A model generated the notes under the pieces. It was not told the DNA's origin. It did no database searches and saw only the letters and a list, made by a program, of their open reading frames with translations. From Globodera rostochiensis (Eukaryota > Nematoda > Chromadorea > Rhabditida > Heteroderidae), in contig JAEVLN010000010.1 in the NCBI GenBank assembly GCA_018350325.1, positions 2,046,001 to 2,110,000 on the forward strand: 64,000 nucleotides of DNA, read 5' to 3'. Shown here in pieces: positions 1 through 11,822 of this stretch. The position numbers and the translations under genes were made by a program. Numbering within the stretch: the first letter of the stretch is position 1; each line of letters opens with the position of its first letter.

Positions 1-1640
1 GTTGAACCTCCCTCAAGGGGTCGCTTTTTACCTTTCTTGTCATAACTGTCAATGCCCAAGTAGATTTCTGGTGCGCGATAAATTGGCGTGCCGGCTTCGG
101 TCGTCAAATTTTCTGGCACAATGTCTCTCGCAATGCCATAATCCAAAATTTTCACATTTCCGCGATCACTCATCACAATGTTTGTCGGTTTTAAATCCTG
201 CAATCGTTTTATTTAATATTTATTTATATTAAAAAATAAGCTTTTTTTGTAAATGCTAAAATATTAAAATTAATTAAATTTACCCTATGCACAATGCCGG
301 AGGCGTGCAGAAAATTGACGCCACATAAAATTTGAATGATACAGTATGACAATTCTTGATGCGTCCATAGTGTGCAATTTTTCAGCTTCTCCACAATACG
401 CTCGCGCAAATTTTTGCCAAAATATTCGGTCACCAAATGCAAATCGTCAAACTTTTTCAATGGCTTCACTTTTGACGGCAAACGCACATCATAAAGGGCA
501 ATTAGCTTAAATAACAAAGTATATATTTTAGCAAAAAAAAAAAGTGCAAATAAAAATAAATCAAAAAAATATTATATATATTGGCATTCTGTCACCCAAA
601 ATCAATCAAGTTTTGCTGATTGCAGTTTTGTTCAATCATTGATTTTATGTTTTTATCTTAGGGGGTTGGCACCCTGACCCCGAAAATTTGAGGCCTTTCC
701 CGACTTCCGACAGTGTCACGCCCGGCAAGCCCCGACCCCGTCCCCGACTACTTGTTTACACCCCAAGCTCTCGGATTGCCGGTTTTCGACTTTTTTAGCA
801 AAAAAATCCTGAAATAGCTTTTAAACATTTAAAGAATGTGAACCTTTTAATGTTTTGTAATATTATTTGCAATAAATATTTTAAAAATTTAATATTTTTC
901 GGTTTCCGGACATTTCGGGTCCGGAAATTGCGGGTTTTTGGTGGGGTGACAGAACGAATTCATGAGCTCCATATTAATCAGTTTCAAGCTTAAAATCATC
1001 ATTTTGGCATTGAATTTAAAAAAAAAAAAAGAGAGTAAATTTCCCTATCAGATATTTAATTCTTCGAAAATTTATTTATAATTTTTCTTTTTACATTTGG
1101 ATGATTGAGCGCGGAAAGTAGCGCAACTTCTCGTAGCGCGTATTTGGCGGTGCCGGGCGAATGAAACGGTGCACGAAGTAATTTTATGGTCACACACTTT
1201 TTTGTGCCATCCGCTTCCGTGGCAATTCTGATAATAAAAATAATAAATATTTTTTATTTGTATTTAAAAAATATTTAAAATATTCGTTAGTTATAAAGTT
1301 TATACGATTTCCAAACGCTGCCTTGTTCGCTTCTGGCAAGCAATGATTTGTCTCCATAGCTGGCGTTCCGTTGACTTTTCATCTCCCCATTCACTAAAAA
1401 TTATTTAAATATATATTAAGATATAATAAAAATGATAATTATGTCCAAATAGTTTTAAAGAAAAAATCAATTATATATTTTTTTGTGCTAACCTCGCTTT
1501 ATGTCGTCCGACTGTTGCTGGAACTGTTGTCGTTCTATTTCACCACTGTCATCGGATGTACTGGTTGAAGACGTAAGTGTTGGTGTTGAGGTTGACGAAA
1601 TTTTATAAGATTTCAGCATGTTTGCCACACTTTTGGCCAT
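1..1640 (-). CDS. p38-like MAP kinase, divergent, 3' part outside the window
   Basis: Five exons join with matching phases: 1640-1493, 1393-1306, 1227-1095, 505-284 and 197-1 (open at the window edge). The product reads as a CMGC/MAPK kinase domain. It has a VTIKLL strand with the catalytic Lys, an APFHSP..AKYALREV helix as in p38 (SRPFQS..AKRTYREL), FDDLHLVTEYFG in the hinge region, HR-DLKPTNIV as catalytic loop and YRAPEI as the P+1 region. MAP kinases act in stress and developmental signalling in cytoplasm and nucleus. Several points are odd: no clear GxGxxG loop before the Lys (EQGSVWKS), DYG instead of DFG, and no TGY dual-phosphorylation motif (the aligned triplet is TTE). The first 49 residues are Ser/Thr/Gln-rich. 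Family assignment is firm; subfamily (p38 versus JNK) and activity are inferred. Confidence 0.85.
700..760. repeat. C/G-rich CCCCGAC-type remnant in kinase intron
   Basis: Short stretch rich in cccgaccccg words inside the fourth intron of the kinase gene. It resembles the interior of the hAT-like elements listed below. A gggttggcac-like end lies near 661, but no matching second end or target duplication was found. Confidence 0.4.
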
Positions 1641-3143
1641 TACAAATGTTTATAAAAATAAAAAATTCTAAAAACAGCAAAAGATAAAAATAAAATATCT
1701 AAGGAAAAAGTTCCTGTAATATTCATAATAAGACTAAAAAAGATAAAATTAAATTGATTTTAAAAATATCAACATAAAATTTAAACAACAAATACTATAC
1801 TACTTTTTAGCTGAATAAAGCATAAAAAATAGCTTTTATTGATGCATTAATAACATTTAAAATTTAATGTAAACAACATCAACCGGTTTTTAGCTTCCGG
1901 TTAACATGGTATTTATTTAACAAACAAAAGCCTTCCATAAATGGGTTATTTCATTATGCGAATTCTCTGACGCAAAATGGTGCAATTTTCAGCATTTTAT
2001 AGGAAAAAGAGGGGATATTTGTGGGCTCTTAATAAGCAAAATGAGCAAACAAAACAGCAAACAGTGGCCTTGACTTACTAAGAAAGTGAATTTTGTTGGG
2101 GCATTTCCACCAAAATTGCTTAGTAAGCAATTTTTTCATCGAATTATTGCCCCCCCCCCTCCCTCACTACCCGTCCCCCGCAGCGCCACCGCTCCGACGC
2201 TCGCGAAACGTAGGGAGAGAACTCGTTCCCCACTTTGTGCTCGAGAGCAGATCAACTGAGTTTTAGCCAAATGAGTCCTGCTGATTGAGAAGTGTTCATT
2301 GGCGTTGAGATCGATTGACGCCAAGCACGGAGACCGCAGATCAATAGGTTATGATTGTGAGAACGATAGAAATATTACGAACGGCATCAGAAGTTATGAT
2401 TGTAAAAAAAATTGCAGATTTTTTAAATTATGGCTTTGATAAAATTATAAGCAAATAGACAACGTAATTAATTCTTTGTTTTATAAACTACCACCGATGT
2501 GGTCAATCAATTTTTTTCAAATGTCTGCTGACCTTGAATTTACTACAAGGTTTAAGGTTTTTAAATAACATTTTTTGTTTAATTGTTTAAATGATCTGAG
2601 CCCAGCGCATTTTTTCACTCTTCTCCATATTCTCTAATCATGAACATATATAGATAATAGGATATAATATCGACCAAAGTGTGCGGCGGGTGTTTACGAC
2701 GACGATGCGACGACGTCCGTGGACTGTACACTTTTTTTTTTGCGCAATTTTTGGGCGGAATTATGGGGGGGGGGGGGGGGGGGTGGTGTGTGGTGGAATA
2801 AATGAAATTTTTTGATTGATTGAAAACGACGAGCGGAAATCCCCCCCCCCCCCCCCCCCATAAATCGTTGAAACATTTTTCTTCGAATTATTTGTAATTT
2901 TAGGGGGCGAGAGGAAATATAGCAAAATGGGTGGTGATTGAATGTTTGTCGAATTGGTTGGGTGTGTGTTGAGGAAAAATGTTTTTATACAAAGTTTCTG
3001 ATTTGAAAACACTTCACACGATGGCATAAAATTTTCACATTGTTTTAAATGTTTATTATATTTCAGTTATTTATTTGAAATAAAAATTATTTAAAAAAAA
3101 ATAAAAAATAATTTTGTACAGCAGATTTAAATTTTCCGGGAAA
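1641..3143. other. Divergent intergenic region between kinase and bZIP genes, with long G and C runs
   Basis: Upstream of both divergently transcribed genes, so it should hold both promoters; no specific site could be called. The block 2150-2340 is GC-rich and complex. Homopolymers are C10 at 2150-2159, G19 at 2765-2783 and C19 at 2841-2859. The last two face each other across about 57 bases and could form a hairpin. Predicted ORFs here are driven by the homopolymers and are not credible genes. Confidence 0.5.
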
Positions 3144-6100
3144 ATGCGCACCAAACGCGGAGCAATCGGTAAACGCAATTCAAATGCTCGCGCTTCAAAT
3201 AATGGTAACATTTTTAAATTTTTATATATTTTTTTGTTCTGTATAATGAATATATAACTGTACTTTGCTTTTCGTACGCCGGCTCTATTTTGAAAAAATT
3301 GTTGAATTTTTTTGTTCTTTTTTTACAAAAAATGAGTAATTTACAAAAAAAGGGTAAAATAGGGCAAAACATTTACAAAAACTGCATCAATGTGCGCTTC
3401 TCCAGCCAAACCTATTATTTATTCCCACAGAAAATTAGTTATGCACGGAAATTTAAAAAAATTCAATTGTTTTATTACCGAAATGCCATTTTTTATGTAC
3501 AAAAAAATGGAATTCTGGATTCGGCGGACAACTCCTGAATTTTGGACACTAAATCTATGATAATTTTATTCATTTGAAATAGGGTTGGTCCCCGTTCCCG
3601 AACCCCGCTTTTTTTAGTCTGGGTTTTTGTCCACGACCCCGACTTTTTTGAATTTTTCGGGGTTTTTGCTGGGAAAACCCCCGATCCCCGACTTTTTTGG
3701 TCGGGGACGAAAACCCCGACCCCGACATTTTTCTTGCCCCCGAGGGGTCGGGGACCAACCCTAATTTGAAACGTCTTTTGCTAAAAAATAGACAAGGAAG
3801 TAATCTGATCAAAAACCGGTTTTGCTTCGTCATTATTGAACAGCAAAATTTTGGTATTTTAATCGACTGAAAATTTTTAGAACTTTGAATTTAGTTAACG
3901 TTCAATTTTAAATTAAATTGATTTTTTTTAACAAAAAATTGAATATTCGAGAATTTAAGATATTGATAACAAAAATTCTTCATTTATTATGTTGTACTTA
4001 TTTATAATTTTGCAACATGTATATGTCATGCAAATGTTTAAATTAGTCATGATTTTAAAATTTTTAATTTAAAAAATTATTTTTGAGAATTTCTTTATCA
4101 TTTTGCCGCATTTAAATGTTTTTATTGCATTTTTTTCAGAGCAATCTGACGAAAATTCTGGTGGAGAAATGAGTGAACGGGAGCAACGCCGGGTGATCTC
4201 CAATCGGCTAAGTCAGCAACGATACCGTGAGGTACGGACGGGATAGATGCTAAGTTTTTTTAAATTTTAAATTGTATACCGATTCGGTATTTAAAAACAT
4301 TTTTGCATAATTTAATTTCAGTTATTTCTCCTGCAAAATTTTGGACACTTTTTGGCAAAAGACTTAGTGGGATTTAACCAATTTAAAAATGCTCACTAAC
4401 TGATCCATTTTTTTTGGTTGTTGTTGTTGCTAAAAATAGATTTGGTTGGGGTGATTGGTGTTCACCGATTTAAATAAATTGGATTCTTTTTTTTTGTTTT
4501 CAGAAAGGTAATGAGGCGCGAGATCTGTTGCCACAACTGTATAAGCGAATTGCGGACTTGGAACGTGAAAACAATTTGTTGAAAGACCAATTGTGGCGAC
4601 AGCGAGACCCAAACGGCTATGCCATGGCACAACAACAGCAAAAAGTGAAAAATTACATTTTTTAATGACCAAAAATTTAAAATATTAAATTATTTTAATT
4701 TAAAAAACAATTTGACAAATTTGATAACAAATTTTATTTAATTAATAAAGTCACGATTTATAGTGACTAAAAAACCCCAAATATATAGGCTAAAAACACA
4801 AAAATGCCAAAAAATGGATTTATTTTTAAAAATGCCAAAATATTGATTTATATTGTCTAAAAAAAGTTGCTCTAATTCAACAAATTTTTCGAAATGAATG
4901 AATTTCTGGGCTTCTCTCGTCAAATCTTGTTCTCGAAAAAAATAGCTAAAACCTGAAATCCAGACCCTATAAATTTTGGTTATTTTGTCCTAAATTAAGC
5001 GCCAAACGGCTGACTGAATTTGAAATTTCAAATTAATTTTCGTTTTTTTTTTTTGAACTTTGTACAATAATTGTAATATAAAAATTAGTACAAAAATCAA
5101 AATTTTTTTTGTGCAAAAATAGGAATGGACGACGGATGGACCTACAAATAATGTAGAAGTGACGGCACCAAATGCATTCCCGCAACGTGTGATGAGCGAA
5201 ACTTCCGTAAAAAATATTTTTAATAGAATTTTAAAATTAAAGTTTTTAGATTCCTTCTTTGTTCAATGGACATCAACCAGTTCAACGAATGGTAAATGTA
5301 ACACATCTCTCTGATCACTCTATTTGATCATACATGTTTAAGTCTTAATTAGATCCATTTAGAATTCTGATCAGGAGAAGATGTTAAGGAAATCCTTTTT
5401 AATCAAAGTCATTGATACCTAATAATTTCTTGATCAAGCACCATTCTTTTTTTTTAATTTTACGGATAGACATTTTTATTTTTATTATTTATTGATTTTT
5501 CAGAGAGGATTTTAATAGTTACCGGTTCATTAACTAAATGAACATTTTTTAATTAACTAAAATTAGCAGAAATTTTTTTATTCAAATTTTAATAGAATTG
5601 AAATTTATGGCTAGAAACTATTAAAGATAAAAGTTTTATATATGCTATAATTGAGATTGTTTTATTAGAAATTAATCCAACAAAAAAACTTATTCTGAAA
5701 TAACATTAAGGTTTCAAACATTGAAAATTGTGTTGGCCAAAGCCCCCGGGACAATGAAGCAGTCGTAGCGGCGGCAGAATGGCAACCCGCCAATGTGAAT
5801 GGTGCCGATTTTTATGTGAATTCGGCATCCAACAATAACAACAACAGCGGTGGCACCGCCGCAGGGCACCTCCTTCAAAATGTTGGCGGCGGTGCTGCTG
5901 GTGGCATTGCCCGAACACGGCCCATCAAGCGGCCAAGTGTACGTCGTTCAGCATCAGCATTGAACATCAACGTGAACACAAGTGCCAATGCCAATTGTGC
6001 CCCGTTTCCGGCATCACCGGTACATGCACAATGAGCAAACGCACAAATTGACGTTAATTATTGACATTTTTGAAGATTTTTTTTTTTTGAAATTCCATTA

Positions 6101-8404
6101 TCCCCATATCTCTCCTCAAAATTATCATATAGTACCTCATTTGATCCAATTGAAAAGCTTTGTGTGTAGAAAGCCGAATTTTTATGATGAAACTAGGGTT
6201 AAGCCCCGACCCCGATCGACCCCCGATCCCCAACCCCGACAATTGGGTCGTCCCCGACAATTGGGTCGTCCCCGACCCCCGACATGGCCAACCCCGGCCT
6301 CCCCAACCCCCGTCCCGCCCCCGAGGGATCCGGGCTCAACCCTAATGCAAACAAAAAAAGTTTAAAGTTTAAAACTCAAAAATTTGAGCCAATTTGGCCT
6401 TATACTTTTTGAAACGAGTTCATATTTTCAAATGCTACTAAATATGTATGAATTGAATAGCTGCGAGAAGAAAATTGGAGCGGGAGCTATTTTTTATGAG
6501 TAGAGAGAATTTAGCAATAATTTTGGATGACCTTTTTCCTGAAGCTCTTTTATATTTAAAAATCCACGCGCTTACAAAATTAAAATGTCATTTTTATTTT
6601 ATTTGTTTTATTTTTAGCAAACGCAATACCTTTCGGCTGGCACCAATTATGGGCCGTGCATAAGTCCGCAACCGTATAGCCAACAGCAGCTGGCAGATGG
6701 CGGCCAATGGTGGATCAGTTCAAGCGGAGCCCAGCCCCAATCGCCGCCCCAACAACAACAACATCGATGCCGATCAGCATCGATCACCGCCACACCATCA
6801 GCAGAGAATGCGCAGATATTGTTCAACACGTCCATGGGCTCCAATTTTGGGCAAAGCATGCCAAGACAGGTGAAACACTTTTGAATTGTATTTAGAGCCC
6901 GACCTAGACCTGGGTACACACCCAAATTTTTCCTGTACCCAGGGTGCAGGTCCATGGAACCTCCGCGATCCTGGGTTTTCCTGGACCTAGACTTTTTCTG
7001 AACTTTGGACCAGGAAAAAGGTGTCCAGGCACCCTTCTCCAAGTCCAGGATCCGGGTCCAGGAATTTTAATAATGTCGTGTTTTAATTGGCTACGATTGA
7101 TGTGTTTGGGTAATGCCAATTTATAAGGAAGCAAATATTTTTACTTTTACCATTTCAATAGCAGCAGCAACATTCGCCAGCGGAGAGTTCATTCGAGGCC
7201 CCAATGGTGCACCAGCAGCAACATTTTGAACCCGCTTATGTCACGAATGGAAATGAACAACTGTTGTCGGGTCCACCAGCACCAAAACGCAGTTCCTCCT
7301 TCACCGACATGTGCTCATCGTACCAGCAGATGAACATTCAGGGTGAGCGATTGACAATAAAATTGAAAAACATTTTTGTTATTCAATTTAAAATTTTTTT
7401 AGTGAAATCCTAAAATTTAAAAAAACCACGGCACCGGAATTTTGAAAAAGATGGGACTTGCACCAAAACAAAAAGCCCCTGTTTAAAAAACTGAGACTAG
7501 CGAACAAAAACTTTTTTGAGCTAATTCCATGAAACTTAATTGGACTAAAATATGCAAAAATTTGTTTTTTTAGCATTTTTGTTAACGAATTTTTTAGTCA
7601 TATGCCAAATAACAAACGCCCAACGAAACATTGTTTAGTGGTATAATTAAGAAACTATGCAAGTGCATGCACAAGTTAATGATTTACAATATCATCAACA
7701 ACCTCCATTACAACAGCAACAACAGCAGCAAGTTGATGGTTTCTTTGCGCCCCCTTTTGCATACGGTAAGGCACCCTTTTGCATACGGTAGGGCACGCTT
7801 TTGTATATGGTAGGGCTGCGGTAGAGCACGCTTTTGTATAAAGTAGGGCACCTTGCCTACGGTAGGGCACGCTTTTGTATACGGTAGGGCACCCTGGCAC
7901 CCTTTTGCATACGGTAGTGCATGTTTTTGTATAAAGTAGGACACCTTGCCTACGGTAGGGCAGGCTTTTGCATACGATAGGGCAGGCTTTTGCATACGGT
8001 AGGGCACGCTTTTGTATAAGGTAGGGCACCTTGCCTACGGTAGGGCACGCTTTTGTATACGGTTGGGCACGTTTTGAATAAGGTAGAGCACCTTGCCTAC
8101 GATAGGGCACGCTTTTGTATAAGGTAGGGCATCCTTTTGCATACGGTAGGGCATTAAAATTGAATATTTTCAATATTAAAAACGACATTATAATTATATG
8201 ACTAGGTGTTTATTATTTAGGCATTGAATTGGACCCAAATGGTCCGCAATCGAAAGTGACGTCAGCAAATCAGGCTGCCCAATTTGCTGCATTCGACAGT
8301 AAAAAAAATGCATTAAATTTAATTTTAGATTTATTATTTTTAAAGGAATTGCTATGCTTACTCCAATAAATGAAGACACGCCACGCTTATATTTGGAACA
8401 TTAA
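3144..8404 (+). CDS. bZIP transcription factor with Gln/Asn-rich tail
   Basis: Eleven exons close in frame: 3144-3204, 4140-4231, 4504-4644, 5123-5206, 5250-5291, 5711-6019, 6618-6869, 7162-7342, 7676-7765, 8221-8298, 8346-8404 (462 aa). Residues about 35-51 hold the basic region, with the signature N-x7-R seen in [10 protein letters not shown] zipper-like helix follows, [19 protein letters not shown]. bZIP proteins bind DNA as dimers in the nucleus. The rest is low-complexity: Asn runs, Gly/Ala segment, [10 protein letters not shown] basic patch, and poly-Gln blocks typical of activation regions. Introns 1, 6 and 7 hold hAT-like or related elements and intron 9 a minisatellite. Extra 5' exons cannot be excluded. 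bZIP subfamily is not recognised; the basic region has Tyr where many members have Ser/Cys. Confidence 0.85.
3580..3763. mobile_element. hAT-like MITE (TAGGGTTGG...CCAACCCTA), intron 1 of bZIP
   Basis: Inverted ends TAGGGTTGGTCCCCG and CGGGGACCAACCCTA flank a 184-bp element with perfect 8-bp target duplication atttgaaa. The interior is iterated ccccgacttttttg words in both orientations. Same family as 21535-21719. No coding capacity. Confidence 0.85.
6194..6344. mobile_element. hAT-like MITE, intron 6 of bZIP
   Basis: Ends TAGGGTTAAGCCCCG and CGGGCTCAACCCTA; interior of gaccccgac and aattgggtcgtcc repeats. Flanks gatgaaac and atgcaaac are an imperfect 8-bp duplication. Confidence 0.65.
6894..7062. 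repeat. Self-complementary GC-rich element, intron 7 of bZIP
   Basis: Begins TAGAGCCCGACC, like the element at 60285, and contains repeated cctggacct, cctgggt and gggtccagg words. The right end is not clearly matched, so a truncated element is likely. Confidence 0.45.
7750..8154. repeat. Minisatellite of about 20-22 bp units starting at a bZIP splice donor
   Basis: About 18 degenerate units of the type ggtagggcacgcttttgtata, some shortened to ggtagggcaccttgcctac. The first unit overlaps the end of exon 9: the exon terminates ccttttgcatacg and the donor is gtaagg, and this junction sequence is what is iterated downstream. The array fills nearly all of intron 9. Confidence 0.85.
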
Positions 8405-8461
8405 TTAATTTACAAAGTAAAAATTGTATTTTTATATATTGAAACTTTTTCAAACTTTTGA

Positions 8462-8548
8462 TTAATTCTCGTCAAATTTCCAAATTATTTGCTCGTCATT
8501 CACAACTGTCATTAATTTGGCCTCACTAAAAGGAATAGGGCCAGCCAT
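8462..8548 (-). CDS. Possible tiny ORF or 5' exon, unrecognised
   Basis: A 28-codon reading frame, starting MAGPIPFSEAK and ending in a stop, lies just past the 3' end of the bZIP gene on the other strand. Its composition (acidic and polar, few homopolymers) is unlike the surrounding AT-rich DNA. It could be a short gene, an exon of a gene whose other exons I could not find, or chance. No domain is recognised. Confidence 0.25.
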   Translation of the reverse strand: MAGPIPFSEAKLMTVVNDEQIIWKFDEN

Positions 8549-9615
8549 TTTATTTTATAGAAAATTTAATTTAACATTTTTTGACAAAATTTAATTGAAT
8601 TTATAAATGCCACTGGCACTCACTTTCCTAATCATTGATGAATGTTACAAATTATTTAATTCTTCTTGAATTTATTTTTTTATTCATAAAAAATTTTATT
8701 ATATTTTGTTTTTATAATAAAGGCAATGAAATTTTGTTTAGGTGCTATTTTAAAAGTAACATTATTCAGAATTTGCTTTTAAAATTTTTATTATTGTTTA
8801 AATATTTATTTATTAATAGAAATTTTTTAAAATTTTTATTTTTTACACTCACAAACACAAAAAATATTCTTTTAAATTATAAATATTCACACAAAAAATA
8901 CGTGCTTTTTTAATTTTCGTTAATTGTTTAAATTTAATAAAAAAACAAAATTGCATTCGTATTATTATAAAAAGGACACAACAACTTCTTTCAAATTTCT
9001 AGCCGTTAATATTAAAAATTTTACAACAAAATGATGAGGCAAAAATATTTTTTTTGCCCACTGTTGATCGATTCCACACATTCGCGCAGGAGCATTGAAA
9101 ATTCATCTTTTAATCAGTCGTAGGTATTTGTTGTCGACTTCAACTTATTTTGTACAATTTTCAATGAGAATTAAATTTTATTTGAAATCAAAAAGTGCAA
9201 AATGTGCCAAACAACAGCAAAATTTAAATTAAATACCCCTTAAACAAATCGTTGTGAAATTGAAACGAAAATGTTTTTTTGCAAAAAAAAAAAACAACAT
9301 TTTAATGGTTTTCGAGGTCTTAGATTCCGAATATAAACCGCGTATGGGTTTTAAATTGGTCAAAATAGTGACCAGATTTGGATTCGAGGACCTTGAAAAC
9401 CTTAATAACAATATTTTATCATTTTTTCCCCCAAATTTTGGCGGAGGGCCACAAAATGCCTTGGCAATTTGCCGAAATTTTTCCCATGGTCACACTTAAA
9501 TTTTAATCTTTTAAATTTTAGAAATACTTCATTTATGCTTTATAATTAACAAATTAATTTATTTCATAAATAAATAATATATTAAAAAAATATATTTGTA
9601 ATTTTTGTCCAAGCA
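8549..9615. other. AT-rich intergenic stretch, nothing supported
   Basis: Very AT-rich, with long runs of T and A; the ORFs around 8635-8913 and 9254-9499 have compositional translations without recognisable features. The 3' part must include the promoter of the MOLO-1-like gene. Confidence 0.5.
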
Positions 9616-11546
9616 ATGTCGCTGATTATTGGATGTCTTCTAATCATTGTTCATTTCTGTAATGCTTCTTTTTTGGTCACCGACTACCCAAATCCGTTGA
9701 ACAAAGCGACGTTATGGAAATGCGGCATTTCATCGGTTGGCACATTGTGCGACCCGGACTCGTTGCTCAACAACACGGCACGTCAAGAGGCGCTCGAGTT
9801 GCTCAAGCAGTTCAAGGACCAAACGGACATTAATGTTTGAGCCAAAAAATTCGTTAAACAATTTGGAAAAATTTGTTCGGCATATTTTGTTACAGAATAA
9901 TGGAGATGGCACGTGCAAAAGCAAAGGCGTAACCATTGGATTGGCACTCACCAGACAACCAATTACCGCTAGGGTATTAAATAATTACTACAAATGCTAC
10001 ATAAACAATTAAATCAAAAAATTAGAAATAGATTTTATTAATTTAAATTTCAGTGCTGGGAAATTAACTGAATATGGTTACCATTCTTTCCCTCAATGAT
10101 TGACAGGGACCATTAAACGGGATTTTTGAGGAAAACCCTAAACCGAATCGTTATCCGAGTGCCGAAAATCCCCGCCGAGGGAAACCGTTAAGCGAGAGCA
10201 ATTTTAAATCGGTCTTGACATTAGGGATGGGAATCGCTCTTGCAATCGCTTGATCGCATTTATCGCCTTTTTGGGTATATCGCCTATCGCATATCGCTAT
10301 CGCATTGGAAAAATGGGTTTATCGTCGATCGCATATCGCTATCGCATTAGAAAATTCTATATCGCATTTCGTCAATCGCTTTTTTTGTTCGGCGCGATTC
10401 CCATCCCTGTTGTACAGCCCCCTAATTATGATTCTTGATCTTGTCATCAAATCAGTCATGCAATCAATCACAATCCAAAAAAAACATGAGTTAAGAACGC
10501 GCGTATCAATGTTACGGACGATTTGATGAAGAACATTTGGAAGCTGGACACCCAATGCAACAAGGCACTGATGCTGACGCTGTCCATCAACCCGAATCCC
10601 GTGGTGCGCTTCACACGCTACATGACCACACCGGTGTTTGATGACGAGCTGCATCATATGATATGGACTGAGGTGTGCTGGGAATGTTTTTTCATCACGG
10701 GTTTTTTAATTTGAATTTTATTTTGCCCCTGAATTTATTTACGTAGCATTTGAAATTTTGCCGTGGCCATATGCCGGGATTAACCGCGCATTTTTAATTT
10801 TTACTAGGCTTGTGCGGGACCGGGATCAGAAGTGAAATGGTCATTTTTTCCATTCTGGGACTGAAGTTTTTGTTCCCGGTTTTTCAAAATTCCTTCAAAA
10901 CTCCCTTATAAATGGCCCTTTTTTACCAATCATGTTTTTCCTTTTTTTGTTCCTTAGTCCCGGTTTTTTTGACCGGGGCCAAATTTAGTCCCGGTCCCGG
11001 TTTTCCCAAAGTTCCAGTCCCGTACAACCCTAATTGTTCCAGAATTTACATAATGCCAAAATTCGAGTAATTTAACACGAACTTAGACTCTTTCATTGTT
11101 TTTTGAAATAATGAAAAATGCTCGAATCCAACATCAGATGCATTGGCTTCGAGAGCGCAACTACATCATGTGGGTCCGACTTTTGTTGGACGGACTTCGT
11201 GCACAAATTGTGGACAGACACAGCACGTTGAGCAGCCAGCCGCAGGCGCTGTCACAAAAGAGTTGCGCCGGCTATGGCTTCGTCATTTTTTGCTCTTTTA
11301 TCGCTGTCCTGTGTTCCGTTGTTGCCACACTGAGCGCGCCATGGATGTGGCACCAGTGCCACCAACACTTTGGGCACTTGGTTGGAAAGCCGGTGCCGTT
11401 TCCGGTAATGAACAGGAAATTGAGTAATTTTTTGATAATTTTAATATAATTAAACACACTTTTTGATGGTTCGCTTCAACAATGAACGGGACGTTGTCGG
11501 CCCGTACACGACGAACGGCAACAACAGTCAGCAACAAAATCAATGA
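9616..11546 (+). CDS. MOLO-1-like (modulator of levamisole receptor) membrane protein
   Basis: Exons 9616-9834, 9896-9973, 10496-10672 and 11138-11404 join in phase 0. The N-terminal stretch MSLIIGCLLIIVHFCNA is a signal peptide. The luminal part starts with a YPNP motif, then WKCGISSVGTLCDPDSLL and a helix, as in the nematode MOLO-1 family (TPM-fold, regulators of levamisole-sensitive acetylcholine receptors). Exon 2 carries CKSKGVTIGLAL; exon 3 the core strand ALMLTLSINPNP. Exon 4 ends in a membrane segment, GYGFVIFCSFIAVLCSVVA. The 3' end is uncertain. Reading through gives a stop at 11449. A better-looking tail starts near 11467 (MVRFNNERD...) and stops at 11546, but has no AG acceptor. 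Introns 2 and 3 each contain a hAT-like element. Neuronal function is inferred from family. Confidence 0.75.
10222..10409. mobile_element. hAT-like MITE made of atcgc repeats, in MOLO-1-like intron
   Basis: Ends TAGGGATGGGAATCGC and GCGATTCCCATCCCTG. The interior iterates catatcgctatcgcat and related words. The target duplication is not clear. Same end sequence as the element at 40132. Confidence 0.7.
10804..11032. mobile_element. hAT-like MITE (gggaccggga type), in MOLO-1-like intron
   Basis: Ends TAGGCTTGTGCGGGACC and ...CCCGTACAACCCTA, with interior words gaccgggacc and tcccggtttt. Flanks atttttac / attgttcc are a weak duplication. Related in sequence to 18479-18642 and to the remnant at 39100-39310. 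Confidence 0.7.
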
Positions 11547-11549
11547 GTA

Positions 11550-11822
11550 CAAAGTAGAAGCACAATAACAGAATGGAAAAGAAATTACAAATAGAACACT
11601 GGGAACGGTGCCCGATTTCCTTTACTTATGAAATACCAAAATCATCAAAAAGATGAAAAAGAAAATCAATTAATTCGTTCATCCATTAAAATTTCGCGAT
11701 TCACAAAATGATTATTAAAATCAAATCAAAACTCGGTGCCAACTCAGCCATTTTGGCGAAGAGCACATGATCCATTTTTTTCAAATAAAATAGATTTATT
11801 TAACTTTTACACATTAAACATG
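11550..11822. other. Intergenic, nothing supported
   Basis: AT-rich sequence between the MOLO-1-like gene and the decayed module copy; no gene, RNA or repeat recognised. Confidence 0.4.

Noticed and set aside
2136..3027. Minus-strand ORFs of 60-88 codons rich in Pro/Gly
   Set aside because: Their translations are dominated by the G19/C19 homopolymers and have no exon partners.
6944..7134. Overlapping ORFs on both strands rich in Gly/Pro
   Set aside because: They follow the repeated cctggacc words of an intronic element, not a protein.
7750..8154. CRISPR-like array
   Set aside because: Repeats are degenerate, directly adjacent and without unique spacers, in a eukaryotic intron.
7676..8188. 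170-codon minus-strand ORF with repeated [11 protein letters not shown] units
   Set aside because: It is the reverse reading of the bZIP intron minisatellite; repeat period near a multiple of three keeps it open.
8635..8913. 92-codon hydrophobic ORF
   Set aside because: Phe/Leu/Asn/Lys from T/A runs; no conserved feature and overlaps only AT-rich spacer.
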